Shown piece by piece: positions 53,410 through 62,610 of a stretch of 64,000 nt of DNA. The stretch lies in assembly GCF_025837095.1 (NCBI RefSeq), contig NZ_CP107551.1, positions 3,528,668 through 3,592,667 on the forward strand. Reading direction: 5' to 3'. The DNA comes from Rhodococcus sp. Z13. GTDB lineage: Bacteria; Actinomycetota; Actinomycetes; Mycobacteriales; Mycobacteriaceae. The translations under genes were made by a program, and so were the position numbers. The notes under the pieces were generated by a model, which saw nothing but the letters and a program-made list of their open reading frames with translations, was not told the DNA's origin and ran no database searches. The first letter of the stretch is position 1. Each line of letters begins with the position of its first letter.

Positions 53410-53943
53410 ATGACCCCGCGTATCGCACCCGGACGACTGAAGGAACTCGGCCCGCTCAACTGGGCCGCGTGGAAGGTGCTCTCCGCCGCGGCCGGCACCT
53501 CCGATGCGCACCTGTTCAGCACGCTGGGCCGCACCGGCCGGCTGTTCCGCGGGTGGCTGCACTATTCCGGGATGCTCATGCCCTTCGGGCGCCTGTCCCG
53601 CTTCGACGCAGAGGCGGCCATCCTGCGCGTCGCGCACCTGCGCGACTGCGGTTACGAGTTCGACCACCACACCCGGCTGGGCCGGCGCGCCGGAATCACC
53701 GACGAGGTCCGGGACCGGATCGTCACCGGTCCCTCCGACGAGAACTGGCATCCGCGGCACCGCGCCCTCCTCGCGGCCGTCGACGAACTCGTGATGAAGA
53801 AGGACGTCACCGACGCGACGTGGTCGACCCTCGCCGAGTGGTACGACGAGCGTCGCCTCGTCGAGATCTGCCTGCTCGTCACCCAGTACGACGGCCTCGC
53901 CACCACCATCCGCACGCTGCGGATCGAGCGTGACTTCACCTGA
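53410..53943 (+). CDS. carboxymuconolactone decarboxylase-like protein (Rv0464c-like)
   Basis: A 177-residue helical protein of the AhpD/carboxymuconolactone decarboxylase-like group. The family pattern is LSRFDAEAAILRVAHLRDCGYEFDHHTRLGRRAG in pieces around residue 63-97, with RDCGYEFDHH where AhpD enzymes have a CxxC; here there is only one cysteine, so peroxidase activity by that route is unlikely. It corresponds to Rv0464c, next to ramB in M. tuberculosis; in this genome the urt operon sits between them. Confidence 0.8.
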   Translation: MTPRIAPGRLKELGPLNWAAWKVLSAAAGTSDAHLFSTLGRTGRLFRGWLHYSGMLMPFGRLSRFDAEAAILRVAHLRDCGYEFDHHTRLGRRAGITDEVRDRIVTGPSDENWHPRHRALLAAVDELVMKKDVTDATWSTLAEWYDERRLVEICLLVTQYDGLATTIRTLRIERDFT

Positions 53944-54008
53944 CCCCACGGGGATCGCTTACACGCCCGTTACACGACGACACAGCGGCGACATCGCAGG
54001 TCAATACC

Positions 54009-54042
54009 GTATACAGCCATGTCCACAACGACGTATACAGCC
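54009..54042 (+). promoter_or_regulatory. paired GTATACAGCC boxes at the atzF start
   Basis: The 10-mer occurs at 54009 and 54033, 24 bases apart, on each side of ATG 54019. The same core lies before urtA. A protein bound here would block both promoter clearance and early elongation. Confidence 0.55.
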
Positions 54043-55755
54043 GCGGTGGCCGCCTCTTCGGAGCGGTTCTCCGCCACCGATCGTGTCCGTGCCGCCCTGC
54101 GCCGCATCGAGGAGGTCGACCGGCCGGAGGTCTGGATCCACCTGCGTGACGCCGACGCGCTCCTCGCCGACGCCGCGTCGGTGGACGCCCGGGTCGCCGC
54201 CGGACGGTCCCTGCCGCTGGCCGGTCTGGTCGTGGCGGTCAAGGACAACGTGGACGTCGCGGGGCTGCCCACCACGGCGGCGTGCCCCGAGTTCGCCTAC
54301 ACCGCGGAGGTCACCGCCTCCGGCGTCGAACGCCTCGTCGAAGCCGGTGCGGTCGTGCTCGGCAAGACCAATCTCGACCAGTTCGCCACCGGTCTGGTGG
54401 GCACCCGCAGCCCCTACGGTGCGGTGCGCTGTGCGTGGGATCCCGAGCGGGTCTCCGGCGGCTCGAGCTCGGGTTCGGCGGCGGCCGTGGCGCTGGGCAT
54501 CGCCGACCTCGGAATCGGCACCGACACCGCCGGATCCGGGCGCGTCCCCGCCGCGCTGCACGGAATCGTCGGGATCAAGGCCACTCTCGGGGTGATCCCC
54601 ACCCACGGTGTGGTCCCGGCATGTGTGGACTACGACTGCCTCACCGTCTTCGCCGAATCGCTCGATCTCGCCGCGACCGCCGTGCGGATCATGGCCGGCC
54701 CCGAACCCCGCGATCCCCGCAGCCGGGCCTGGCCCGCGGACGTGCGGCTCGCCGCGTCGAACTCCCTGCGGCTCGCGGTGCCCCGCACCGAGGACCTCGC
54801 GGCGCTGTGCGACGACTACCGCGACGCCTTCGACCGGACGGTGGCCGCGGCCCGCGCGACCGGCATCGAGACCGTCGAGGTCGACATCTCGCCGCTGCTC
54901 GACGCCGCCCTGCTGCTCTACGACGGCGCCGTGGTCGCCGAACGCTACGCCGCCGTGGGCGCGTTCCTGGAATCCGCTCCGGCCGGAGCCGATCCGACGG
55001 TGGCCGCGATCGTCGCCGGTGCGAAGACGCCGGCGGCGTACGAACTCGTCGCCGACCTCGACGCACTGAGGCGGGCGAGGGCACAGGCGGTGGAGTTGCT
55101 CGCCGACGTCGACGGACTGCTGCTGCCCACCACGACGGAGCACCCGACGATCGCTGCGGTGCAAGCGGATCCGATCGCCATCAACCGCCGGATGGGCACC
55201 TACACGAACTTCTGCAACCTGCTCGACATGGCAGCGGTCGCGGTGCCCGGCGCTTCCACGGCCGCGGGAGACCCGTTCGGGGTCATGGTCGTGGTCCCGG
55301 CGTTCGCCGACCAGGTGGCCGTCGACGTCGCCGCCGCCCTGACCGGGGTGGACGCACCGTCCGTCGTCGGGTCCGGGGTGGAACTCGCGGTGTTCGGCGC
55401 GCACCTGCGCGGGCAGCCGCTGCACTTCCAGCTCGAGGAGCTCGGGGCGCGGTTCGTCGAGGAGGTGCACACCTCCGACGCCTACCGGCTGATGGCGCTG
55501 AACACGACTCCGCCGAAGCCCGGTCTGGTGCGGCACGGCGCGGGTGCGGGCGCCCCGATCACCGGGGAGTTGTTCCGTCTGTCGGAGGCGGGGCTGGGCC
55601 GGTTCCTCGCGGCGCTGCCCGCCCCGATGACACTGACGAGTGTCGAGCTGTCGGACGGGCGGTGGGTGGTCGGCTTCGGCTGCACCCACGACGTCGCGGC
55701 CGACGCGGTGGACATCACCGGGTTCGGCGGCTGGAAGGCCTATCGGGCCTCCTGA
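54019..55755 (+). CDS. atzF: allophanate hydrolase (AtzF-type)
   Basis: A 578-residue amidase-signature enzyme that should hydrolyse allophanate to ammonia and carbon dioxide. The triad is K75 in VAVKDNVDVAG, a serine in SGGSSSGSA (149-151) and S173 in GTDTAGSGRVP. The C-terminal domain (about residues 460-578) with VFGAHLRGQPL and WVVGFGCTHDV is specific to allophanate hydrolases. No urea carboxylase or biuret hydrolase gene is in the window. The neighbouring urt transporter suggests a urea- or ureide-use pathway. Confidence 0.92.
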   Translation: MSTTTYTAAVAASSERFSATDRVRAALRRIEEVDRPEVWIHLRDADALLADAASVDARVAAGRSLPLAGLVVAVKDNVDVAGLPTTAACPEFAYTAEVTASGVERLVEAGAVVLGKTNLDQFATGLVGTRSPYGAVRCAWDPERVSGGSSSGSAAAVALGIADLGIGTDTAGSGRVPAALHGIVGIKATLGVIPTHGVVPACVDYDCLTVFAESLDLAATAVRIMAGPEPRDPRSRAWPADVRLAASNSLRLAVPRTEDLAALCDDYRDAFDRTVAAARATGIETVEVDISPLLDAALLLYDGAVVAERYAAVGAFLESAPAGADPTVAAIVAGAKTPAAYELVADLDALRRARAQAVELLADVDGLLLPTTTEHPTIAAVQADPIAINRRMGTYTNFCNLLDMAAVAVPGASTAAGDPFGVMVVVPAFADQVAVDVAAALTGVDAPSVVGSGVELAVFGAHLRGQPLHFQLEELGARFVEEVHTSDAYRLMALNTTPPKPGLVRHGAGAGAPITGELFRLSEAGLGRFLAALPAPMTLTSVELSDGRWVVGFGCTHDVAADAVDITGFGGWKAYRAS

Positions 55756-55767
55756 GCCGAGAATCGA

Positions 55768-55818
55768 GTGTGCAGTCGTCGTCGGGGATTTCGCCAGTTC
55801 TCGACGACGACTGCACAC
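55768..55818. terminator. long hairpin between atzF and desaturase gene
   Basis: A perfect 17-base-pair stem (GTGTGCAGTCGTCGTCG and complement) around a 17-base loop, 13 bases after the atzF stop and 6 bases before the convergent stop. It may end both transcripts. Confidence 0.7.
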
Positions 55819-55824
55819 GGTCCG

Positions 55825-57246
55825 TCAGCGCGGCGGCGGTTCGACCTGCACTCCCCCACCGTCGTGTTCCGGCCCGGCGTCGGGGTGCTCGGCGGGTAGC
55901 CGGCGACGGAACCGTGCGGCCTCGCTCGGGACGGGATCACCGGTGGGGTCCTGGGAGCGCTTGTAGGGGCCGGGCTTCGGTCGGGGCCTGCCTCCGGGGA
56001 ACGCCAGCCGCGCGATGGTGCGGTGCACCATGAACCACTGTTTGCCCAATCGTCCCGAGTTGTAGGGCAGTTCGTAACGTTCGCAGATGTCCTTGACCTT
56101 GGGTGCGACCTCCGCGTAGCGGGTGCTGGGCATGTCCGGGAACAGGTGGTGCTCGACCTGGTAGCCGAGATTGCCGCTGAGGATGTGGAACAGCGGGGTG
56201 CCCTCGATGTTCGCGGCGCCGACGAGCTGGCGCACGTACCAGCCTCCGCGCGACTCGTTCTCGACCTCTTTCCTGGAAAAGGTGTAGGTCTGGTCCGGGA
56301 AGTGCCCGCAGAAGATGATCGCGTGCGCCCACACGTTGCGGATGATGTTGGCGGTGACGTCGGCGAGCAGGGTGGACAGGAAGGTCTTCTCGACGCCGGG
56401 CAGCCAGCGGTCGGCGAGATCGGCTGCAGTACCCCACTTCCCTGAGCGACCCGCGGCCACCGACCGTAGTCGCCGGCCCAGCCGCGAGCTCGTCGGCTGG
56501 GGGATCCTGCCGCGCAGGGCGATCTGCGCGAGACCGAACAGTGCCGCGCTCACCAGCGGCCAGCCGACGTAGTCCTTGACGAACTGGGCGCGGGCCTTGC
56601 CCGCGATGCCCTTCAGTTCCTCGAGCACCTGGGTCGGTGACTTCTCCCCCGCCCACAGCGCTTCGAGGTCCAGATCGTGCAGGGCGACACCCCATTCGAA
56701 CAGCACCGTGAGCAACGCGTTGTAGAGGGGCTGGGCGAGATAGACGGGATGCCAGGGCTGGTGCGGGTCGATCCGCATGATCTCGTAGCCGAGATCCTTG
56801 TCGAGACCGCGGATGTTGGTGAAGGTGTGGTGGATGTAGTTGTGGGAGTGCTTCCACGCCTCGGCTGTGGAGGCGGTGTCCCAGTCCCACACCGACGAGT
56901 GGATGTCCGGATCGTTCATCCAGTCCCACTGGCCGTGCATGACGTTGTGGCCGATCTCCATGTTCTCGAGGATCTTCGCCACGCCCAGGCAGGCGGTACC
57001 GGCCACCCAGGCCGGTTTCGACGCGGAGGCGAACAGCAGGATCCGTCCGGTCACCACCAGCTGGCGCTGCGCCGCGATGACGCTCTTGATGTAGCGGCGG
57101 TCCTTGTCGCCGAGGCTCGAGTACACCTCGTCGTGGATCGCATCGAACTCCTTCGCGATCCGCTCGAGATCGTCGTCGCTCAGGTGCGCGAGCGGGCTCT
57201 GCGGCTCCCGCGAGTCGGTGTCGCTCCGGTCGATGCTTCTCGTCAC
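55825..57246 (-). CDS. membrane fatty acid desaturase (DesA3-like)
   Basis: A 473-residue acyl-CoA/lipid desaturase. The three histidine boxes are HNVMH (about residue 100-104), HSHNYIHH (133-140) and QVEHHLFPD near residue 370; hydrophobic segments lie between. In M. tuberculosis DesA3 (Rv3229c) makes oleic acid together with the reductase Rv3230c; the equivalent reductase is directly upstream here. GTG 57246 starts it, 46 bases after the reductase stop, so they form an operon. The C-terminal 50 residues are low complexity. Confidence 0.92.
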   Translation of the reverse strand: MTRSIDRSDTDSREPQSPLAHLSDDDLERIAKEFDAIHDEVYSSLGDKDRRYIKSVIAAQRQLVVTGRILLFASASKPAWVAGTACLGVAKILENMEIGHNVMHGQWDWMNDPDIHSSVWDWDTASTAEAWKHSHNYIHHTFTNIRGLDKDLGYEIMRIDPHQPWHPVYLAQPLYNALLTVLFEWGVALHDLDLEALWAGEKSPTQVLEELKGIAGKARAQFVKDYVGWPLVSAALFGLAQIALRGRIPQPTSSRLGRRLRSVAAGRSGKWGTAADLADRWLPGVEKTFLSTLLADVTANIIRNVWAHAIIFCGHFPDQTYTFSRKEVENESRGGWYVRQLVGAANIEGTPLFHILSGNLGYQVEHHLFPDMPSTRYAEVAPKVKDICERYELPYNSGRLGKQWFMVHRTIARLAFPGGRPRPKPGPYKRSQDPTGDPVPSEAARFRRRLPAEHPDAGPEHDGGGVQVEPPPR

Positions 57247-57292
57247 GGCGGCCCCCTGCCTTCCGGCGCCGGGGCCCGGTGACGCCCGGCGC

Positions 57293-58390
57293 TCACAGTT
57301 CTATTTCGATGTCCCCTTCGGCGGTGTGGATGCAGGTGCGCACCGCGGCCCCGGTGGGTTCGCTCACCTCGTCGGTGCGCAGGTCCCGGAGTCGCCCGGA
57401 GCGCAACGTCCCGACACAGGTGTGACAGATGCCGATACGGCAGCCGTACGGCAGCTTCAGTCCGGCCTCCTCACCCGCGACGAGGATGGGTGTTCCTCCG
57501 TCGCAGTCCACCGTCTTCTCGCTGTCGAGGAAATGGATGGTGCCACCCTCGCCGCTTCCGGCATTCCCACCGATGATCGGCTGGAAACGCTCGAGGTGGA
57601 ATCGTTCCGGGTCGCCGTGTTCGTCCCAGTGCTCCTGCAGGGCGTCGAGCAGGTCGCGGGGGCCCGAGCAGAAGGCGTCGCGCTCGCGCCAGTCGGGGCA
57701 CAGATCGTCGAGGTCGGCGGGGGTGATGCGGCCGCGGTCGCCGCTGAGCCACAGTTCGAGCCGCAGGCCTGGATGCCGTTCGTCGAGGTCGCGCAGGGCG
57801 GAGCCGAAGACGACCTGGTCCTCGGTGCGGGCGGAGTGGATCACGACGACGTCGTCGAGACGGCCGCGGTGGTCGAGGCTGCGCAGCATGCTCATGATGG
57901 GCGTGATGCCGCTGCCGGCGCTGACGAACAGCATCTTGGCCGGCAGCGGGTCGGGCAGGGTGAACACGCCCTCGACCTCGCCGAGCCGGACGATGTCGCC
58001 GGGCCGGATCCGCTGCACCAGATAGGGCGAGACCACCCCGCCCTCGACGAGCTTGGGGGTGACGCTGATCAGCCCGTCGGTGGGGTCGGGATCGGAGGTC
58101 AGCGAGTAGGCCCGCCAGTGGTAGACGCCGTCGATGATGACCCCGAGGCGGACGTACTGCCCCGGTTCGTGTCCGCGCCACTCGTAGGCGGGACGGATGA
58201 GCACCGAGGCGGCCTCGCCACCCTCGGGGACGACCCGCTCGACGCGCCCGCGCAGTTCCCGCGTCGTCCACAGCGGGTTGATCATCTCGAGGTAGTCGTC
58301 CGGGCGCAGCGGTGTGAACAGGTGCCGCACCGCGCGCAGGACCAGTTTCCGGATGGGGTGCACGTGAGGGCGAGCGCCGCGTTCCGCCAT
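57293..58390 (-). CDS. ferredoxin reductase partner of the desaturase (Rv3230c-like)
   Basis: A 365-residue three-domain oxidoreductase: FAD domain with WRAYSLTSDPDP, NAD domain with FVSAGSGITPIMSML, and a C-terminal plant-type 2Fe-2S domain with LPYGCRIGICHTCVGTLRSG (clustered cysteines) and a final cysteine in VRTCIHTAEG. It passes electrons from NADPH to the adjacent desaturase, as shown for Rv3230c-DesA3. The gene is first in the two-gene operon. Confidence 0.92.
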   Translation of the reverse strand: MAERGARPHVHPIRKLVLRAVRHLFTPLRPDDYLEMINPLWTTRELRGRVERVVPEGGEAASVLIRPAYEWRGHEPGQYVRLGVIIDGVYHWRAYSLTSDPDPTDGLISVTPKLVEGGVVSPYLVQRIRPGDIVRLGEVEGVFTLPDPLPAKMLFVSAGSGITPIMSMLRSLDHRGRLDDVVVIHSARTEDQVVFGSALRDLDERHPGLRLELWLSGDRGRITPADLDDLCPDWRERDAFCSGPRDLLDALQEHWDEHGDPERFHLERFQPIIGGNAGSGEGGTIHFLDSEKTVDCDGGTPILVAGEEAGLKLPYGCRIGICHTCVGTLRSGRLRDLRTDEVSEPTGAAVRTCIHTAEGDIEIEL

Positions 58391-58430
58391 GGCGCCACCC
58401 TACGCGTGCGTTCCCCTTGCCGGACCGATG

Positions 58431-58760
58431 TCAGCGAAGGATGGTCAGCTGCACCACCGAATCGGTGTTGGCGACGAGCCGGTGCACGATGCCCGCGTCG
58501 ACGTGGACCGCGGTGCCCGGCACGAGCGCGACGGTCTCGTCGGCGGTGGCGAACGAGATGTCGCCGGTGACGGTCTGCACGAGGATCGGGGCGCCGGCCT
58601 TGTGGTCGTCCATCCGCTGCCCGGCGGTGAAGGACAGGCGCACGATGGTCGCGCCGGTGGCGGCGGCGAGCTTCTCGATGTTCGGCCGGTCCCCCTCGAC
58701 GGGGTGGAGTTCGGTCAGGCCCTCGATGCGGGTGAGCTTGCCGTCGACCTGGGTGCTCAT
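58431..58760 (-). CDS. cupin domain protein
   Basis: A 109-residue single cupin barrel: VRLSFTAGQRMDDHKAGAPI is the first metal motif (with HKAG), and VALVPGTAVHVDAGIVHRLVA is the second. Its function is unknown; small cupins bind a metal and often act as sensors or isomerases. The ATG overlaps the stop of the upstream methyltransferase (ATGA), so it shares that gene's iron-box promoter. Confidence 0.82.
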   Translation of the reverse strand: MSTQVDGKLTRIEGLTELHPVEGDRPNIEKLAAATGATIVRLSFTAGQRMDDHKAGAPILVQTVTGDISFATADETVALVPGTAVHVDAGIVHRLVANTDSVVQLTILR

Positions 58761-59572
58761 GCTGCTTCCTTCTTCTTCGCGACGATCTCGATGGCGACGA
58801 GATGCTTCTTGTATTCGGTGAACGTGGACCGCATCTGGAGGACGCGACTGCGGGCGTCGGAGTCGCGCAGCACGTTGCGGACGAACTTCAGGGTGCCCAG
58901 CAGACCCTCGTCGGCGAGGATGCGTTTCGGTTCGAGCAGCGCCATGGGCGCGAAACCGACGGTCTCGACCTCGAAGCCGTTGTCCTCGAAGAGCTTGCGC
59001 CATTCGGCGGCGGTGAGGGGGCGGGCGTTGACCTTGATGGACCGCGCGAGGGACTTGCGGATCTCGGTCTTGACCTCGTCGTCGACCTCGTCCGGTTCGA
59101 TGGCGAGTTCGTGGATGGCGTAGCGGCCGCCGTCGCGGAGGACGCGGTGGGCCTCACGCAGGATCTCGGCCTTGTGCCTGTCGGTCTGCATGGTGAGCAT
59201 GGCCTCGCCGACGACGACGTCCGCGACCTCGTCGTCGAGGCCGGTCTTCGAGGCGTCACCGCGGACGACGCGGCCGCCGCCGGCGATGGCCTTGCGGGTC
59301 AGTTCGGCTGCGGTGTCGTCGGATTCGACGCCGACGTAGCTGCGGGGCGAGTGGGCGAGGATCTCCTGCGCGGTACGGCCGAGGCCGGGGGCGAATTCGA
59401 CGACGTCCGAGCCGCTCAGCCGGGCGTCGGCGAGGAGCCGGGCGGTGAGTTCCTTGCCGCCGGGGCGCAGCACGCGTTTGCCCAGGCGGGCGAGCAGCCA
59501 GTGTCCGGGCAGGTGGGCAGCGTCCCTGCCGGCGAGCGGCAGAGCTTCCTCCGAGTCGTGCTTGTCCGTCAT
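58757..59572 (-). CDS. SAM-dependent methyltransferase, predicted iron-regulated
   Basis: A 271-residue class I methyltransferase: motif I region DVVEFAPGLGRTAQEILA, then YVGVESDDTAAELTRKA, and ADVVVGEAMLTMQTDRHK with LREAHRVLRDGGRYAIHEL. The substrate is unknown. ATG 59572 has AAAGAG upstream. An alternative ATG at 59665 lies 7 bases after the TATAGT -10 and would give a leaderless mRNA and 31 extra residues; those residues are low complexity, so the shorter form is preferred. A predicted IdeR box overlaps the -35. Confidence 0.82.
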   Translation of the reverse strand: MTDKHDSEEALPLAGRDAAHLPGHWLLARLGKRVLRPGGKELTARLLADARLSGSDVVEFAPGLGRTAQEILAHSPRSYVGVESDDTAAELTRKAIAGGGRVVRGDASKTGLDDEVADVVVGEAMLTMQTDRHKAEILREAHRVLRDGGRYAIHELAIEPDEVDDEVKTEIRKSLARSIKVNARPLTAAEWRKLFEDNGFEVETVGFAPMALLEPKRILADEGLLGTLKFVRNVLRDSDARSRVLQMRSTFTEYKKHLVAIEIVAKKKEAA

Positions 59573-59672
59573 GTTCTGCACTCTTTCCCGCGAGGGCGAG
59601 GGGCCGCGGTTCCGGGACCCCTCCGGTCGGCCGTAACGGGGACCGCGAGTCGGTCCTGACTCCATGACGCCG

Positions 59673-59701
59673 ACTATAGAGGATTTCTCTCCTTCCAATA
59701 A
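59673..59701 (-). promoter_or_regulatory. promoter of the methyltransferase-cupin operon
   Basis: On the minus strand: TTATTG, 17 bases, TATAGT. The -35 overlaps the iron box. Confidence 0.55.
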
Positions 59702-59717
59702 GGTGACCCTCACCTAA
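59699..59717. promoter_or_regulatory. predicted IdeR/DtxR iron box
   Basis: TAAGGTGACCCTCACCTAA, or TTAGGTGAGGGTCACCTTA on the other strand, matches the IdeR consensus TTAGGTTAGCCTAACCTAA at 14 of 19 positions and is itself a near palindrome. The rest of 59718-59902 shows no feature. Confidence 0.68.
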
Positions 59718-59902
59718 GTGCACCGACGGCTGGGTGAGCGAGCAGCCGCTATGTCGCCGACGTGCGGCCCGACCCCCCAGGACGGAACGACGTCAGCCCG
59801 CGGCGACGGTCGGGTCGCCACGGGCTGAGCCGGTACATCCGAGCGGGGATCCGCCCGCACGGAAGAGGGGTGAACACGGGGCCTCGGGTCGGCCCCGCAT
59901 TC

Positions 59903-61306
59903 TCAGAAGTTGATCATGTGTCCTGCGAGACCGTGGATGGCCTCCTGCAGCGCCTCGCTCAGGGTCGGGTGCGTGTGAACGTTGCGGGCCAGCTCGTTGA
60001 CCGTCAGGTCCCACTTCTGGGCCAGGGTCAGCTCGGGCAGCAGCTCCGAGACGTCGGGGCCGATGAGGTGGCCGCCGATAAGCTCGCCGTGGGTCTTGTC
60101 GGCGATGAGCTTGACAAAGCCCGTCGCGTCACCGAGACCGTGCGCCTTGCCGTTGGCGGTGAACGGGAAGGTCGCGACCTTCACGTCGTAGCCCTCGGCC
60201 TTGGCCTGCTCCTCGGTGAGACCGAAGGAGGCGACCTGCGGCTGGCAGAAGGTCGCGCGCGGCATCATGCGGTAGTCGCCCAGCTCGAGGGTCTCGGCAC
60301 CACCGATGGTCTCGGCGGCGACGACGGCCTGCGCCTCGGCGACGTGCGCGAGCTGCAGCTTGGCGGTGACGTCACCGATGGCGTAGATGCCGGGGACGTT
60401 GGTGCGCATGCGCTCGTCGATCGCGATGGCGCCGCGGTCGGTCAGCTCGACACCGGTGTTCTCGAGGCCGTAGCCCTCCACGCGCGGAGCGAAGCCGACG
60501 GACTGCAGCACCTTGTCGACGGTGACGGTCTCGACCTCGCCGGACTTGTTGTCCTTGATCTCGACGGTGACGGCGGAACCGTTGTCGGAGATCTTCTGGA
60601 CGGCGGCACCGGTCTTGATGGTGATGCCCAGCTTCTTGTACGCCTTGGCGATCTCCTTGGAGACGTCGGCGTCCTCGTTGGGCAGGGCGCGGTCGAGGAA
60701 CTCGACGATGGTGACGTCGACCCCGTAGTTCTTCAGGACGTAGCCGAACTCCATGCCGATGGCGCCGGCGCCGACGATGAGGATCGAGCCGGGGAGCTCG
60801 CGGGTGAGGATCTGCTCCTCGTAGGTGACGACGTTCTCGCTGAGCTCGGTGCCCGGCAGCAGCTTGGTGACCGAGCCGGTCGCGATGATGACATTGTCGA
60901 AGGTCACCCGTTCGGTGCCGCCCTTGGTGAGCGCCACCTCGATGGTCTTGGCGTCGACGAACGAGCCCTTACCGTCGTACTCGGTGATCTTGTTCTTCTT
61001 CATGAGGAAGTGCACGCCCTTGGTGCGACCGTCGGCGACCTTGCGGCTGCGGTCGAAAGCGGCACCGAAGTCGAAGGACACGTCACCCGAGATGCCGAAG
61101 GTCTTGGCCTCTTTGTTGAAGAGATGCGCCAGCTCGGCATTGCGGAGAAGTGCCTTGGAGGGGATGCAGCCCACGTTCAGGCAGACACCACCCCAGTACT
61201 TCTGCTCGATGATGGCGGTGCTCAGTCCCAGCTGTGCCGCGCGGATAGCAGCGACGTACCCACCGGGACCGGCTCCGAGGACAACGACGTCATAGTGTGA
61301 GGTCAC
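59903..61306 (-). CDS. lpdA: dihydrolipoyl dehydrogenase
   Basis: A 467-residue flavoprotein disulphide reductase, the E3 component of 2-oxoacid dehydrogenases; in mycobacteria Lpd also serves peroxynitrite reductase systems. The FAD loop is [17 protein letters not shown], the redox disulphide is in [15 protein letters not shown] (same form as M. tuberculosis LpdC Rv0462), the NAD loop is [17 protein letters not shown] and the C-terminal active base is in [16 protein letters not shown] 61306 is the start. It completes the conserved backbone order. Confidence 0.96.
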   Translation of the reverse strand: MTSHYDVVVLGAGPGGYVAAIRAAQLGLSTAIIEQKYWGGVCLNVGCIPSKALLRNAELAHLFNKEAKTFGISGDVSFDFGAAFDRSRKVADGRTKGVHFLMKKNKITEYDGKGSFVDAKTIEVALTKGGTERVTFDNVIIATGSVTKLLPGTELSENVVTYEEQILTRELPGSILIVGAGAIGMEFGYVLKNYGVDVTIVEFLDRALPNEDADVSKEIAKAYKKLGITIKTGAAVQKISDNGSAVTVEIKDNKSGEVETVTVDKVLQSVGFAPRVEGYGLENTGVELTDRGAIAIDERMRTNVPGIYAIGDVTAKLQLAHVAEAQAVVAAETIGGAETLELGDYRMMPRATFCQPQVASFGLTEEQAKAEGYDVKVATFPFTANGKAHGLGDATGFVKLIADKTHGELIGGHLIGPDVSELLPELTLAQKWDLTVNELARNVHTHPTLSEALQEAIHGLAGHMINF

Positions 61307-61515
61307 GAATACACAGGGTAGTCCGACCGTTTTTCCCGCGTCCGCCGACGGTCCGGTTACTCGCCGGTAGGGTCCGTCGGGGCCCGGCGCACCCATTCCG
61401 CCGGCGCGCGTACCCGCCACCTCCCGATCCGGCCCGACCGTGACGGGGACCGCGCCCCCGGCGCGCCCAAGCACACACCAAGTGGCGTCCAAGCGCCCGC
61501 GCGCACGCTACCGGC

Positions 61516-62184
61516 ATGGACACCACATTCAAGGCTGCACACCTCACCACCGACGACGAACTTCTCGGAATGCGGCTCGCGCACCGCGTGATCCGCCGCG
61601 ACATCACCCGGCTCGCCGACCTGGCCGACGAGTTGCGCGCCGATCCCGGCCGCGCCGATCGGGCCCGCTGCCGGGCGATCGCCGACTACACGACGCTGTT
61701 CACCACGAGCCTGCATCACCACCACAACGTCGAGGACTTCGCGCTGTGGCCGCTGCTCACCGCCTCGGTGGGTCCGCACGTCGACCTGTCCGCACTCGAG
61801 GACGACCACGACCGGCTCGACCCGCTCCTCGACGACCTGGTCCGCTTCGCGGAGGCCCTGCCCGACCACGACGCGCTCGTCGGCTTCGCCCGCACCACCC
61901 ATCAGCTGCGCGACGTGCTCGACGAGCACCTGGCGGACGAGGAGCGGACCGTCTTCCCGCTCATCACCGGGTACGTCGGCGCCGACGCCTGGCGGCGCTT
62001 CGAGAAGGAGGCCCAGCGGGGCGGCCGGATGGACTTCGACCTCACCCGCGTGGTCATGTCGATGACCCCCGAGGAGACCGCGGCGGCGCGAACGGAACTT
62101 CCGCTCCCGCTGCGGATCCTGCTCCCCGTCCTCACGCGCCGGCAACGCCGCCGCGAACGCGCCGTGTTCGGATCCGACGCCTGA
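61516..62184 (+). CDS. haemerythrin HHE-domain protein
   Basis: A 222-residue four-helix protein. Likely diiron ligands are in LGMRLAHRVIRRDI, LHHHHNVEDFALWPLL, LEDDHDRLDPLL and LDEHLADEERTVFPL, the expected H...HxxxE...H...HxxxxD order. Such proteins bind oxygen or NO, or act in iron or redox homeostasis; the precise role is unknown. The C-terminus beyond residue 160 is not part of the domain. Intergenic 61307-61515 shows no feature. Confidence 0.83.
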   Translation: MDTTFKAAHLTTDDELLGMRLAHRVIRRDITRLADLADELRADPGRADRARCRAIADYTTLFTTSLHHHHNVEDFALWPLLTASVGPHVDLSALEDDHDRLDPLLDDLVRFAEALPDHDALVGFARTTHQLRDVLDEHLADEERTVFPLITGYVGADAWRRFEKEAQRGGRMDFDLTRVVMSMTPEETAAARTELPLPLRILLPVLTRRQRRRERAVFGSDA

Positions 62185-62215
62185 GCCGCGACACCTGGCA
62201 TGATGCCCACCGTGC

Positions 62216-62280
62216 GTGTTCCCGGTGTCGGACAACCCGGGCGGCGAGAGGCCGCTCGGGTGTTCGACACAGGAGAACAC
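62216..62280 (+). promoter_or_regulatory. 65-base hairpin sequestering a ribosome-binding site
   Basis: Near-continuous pairing: GTGTTC with GAACAC, CC with GG of the AGGAG site, GTGTCG with CGACAC, then ACCCG with CGGGT, and GCGGC with GCCGC around loop GAGAG. It ends two bases before ATG 62283. Confidence 0.65.
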
Positions 62281-62282
62281 AC

Positions 62283-62573
62283 ATGGAATACAACGCGATG
62301 ATCGAACTCGACGTGTACATCGATCGTCTGACCGACGACGAGACCGTCGCGCTCCTCGAGCCGATCGGGCCGCACCACGGTGCGCTGGGACGCAGCGACA
62401 CCGGCCGTGTCCAGCTCACGATCACCGTCGACGCCCTCGACGCGATCGACACCCTGCGGATCGTGCACGATCTGATGCAGGCCTCGTACGCGTCCTACCG
62501 CGTGAACTCGGTGGACGTCATGCTCACCAGCATGTTCGACGCGATCTACGGGCTGGGGCACTACTTCGGCTGA
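62283..62573 (+). CDS. 96-residue hypothetical protein
   Basis: A small acidic, soluble protein: MEYNAMIELDVYIDRLTDDE, an alpha/beta-like pattern with GRVQLTITVDALDAID and a C-terminal helix. I do not recognise a family. ATG 62283 is fixed by AGGAG six bases before it. The ribosome-binding site is inside a long hairpin, suggesting translational control. It lies alone between the haemerythrin gene and a convergent dehydrogenase. Confidence 0.68.
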   Translation: MEYNAMIELDVYIDRLTDDETVALLEPIGPHHGALGRSDTGRVQLTITVDALDAIDTLRIVHDLMQASYASYRVNSVDVMLTSMFDAIYGLGHYFG

Positions 62574-62610
62574 TGCAGGAGGAGCGAGGGTCCGTCCCCG
62601 GGGCGGGCCC

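Noticed and set aside
53410-53943. AhpD-type peroxidase
   Set aside because: The CxxC pair needed for AhpD catalysis is absent; only one cysteine is found in the motif region.
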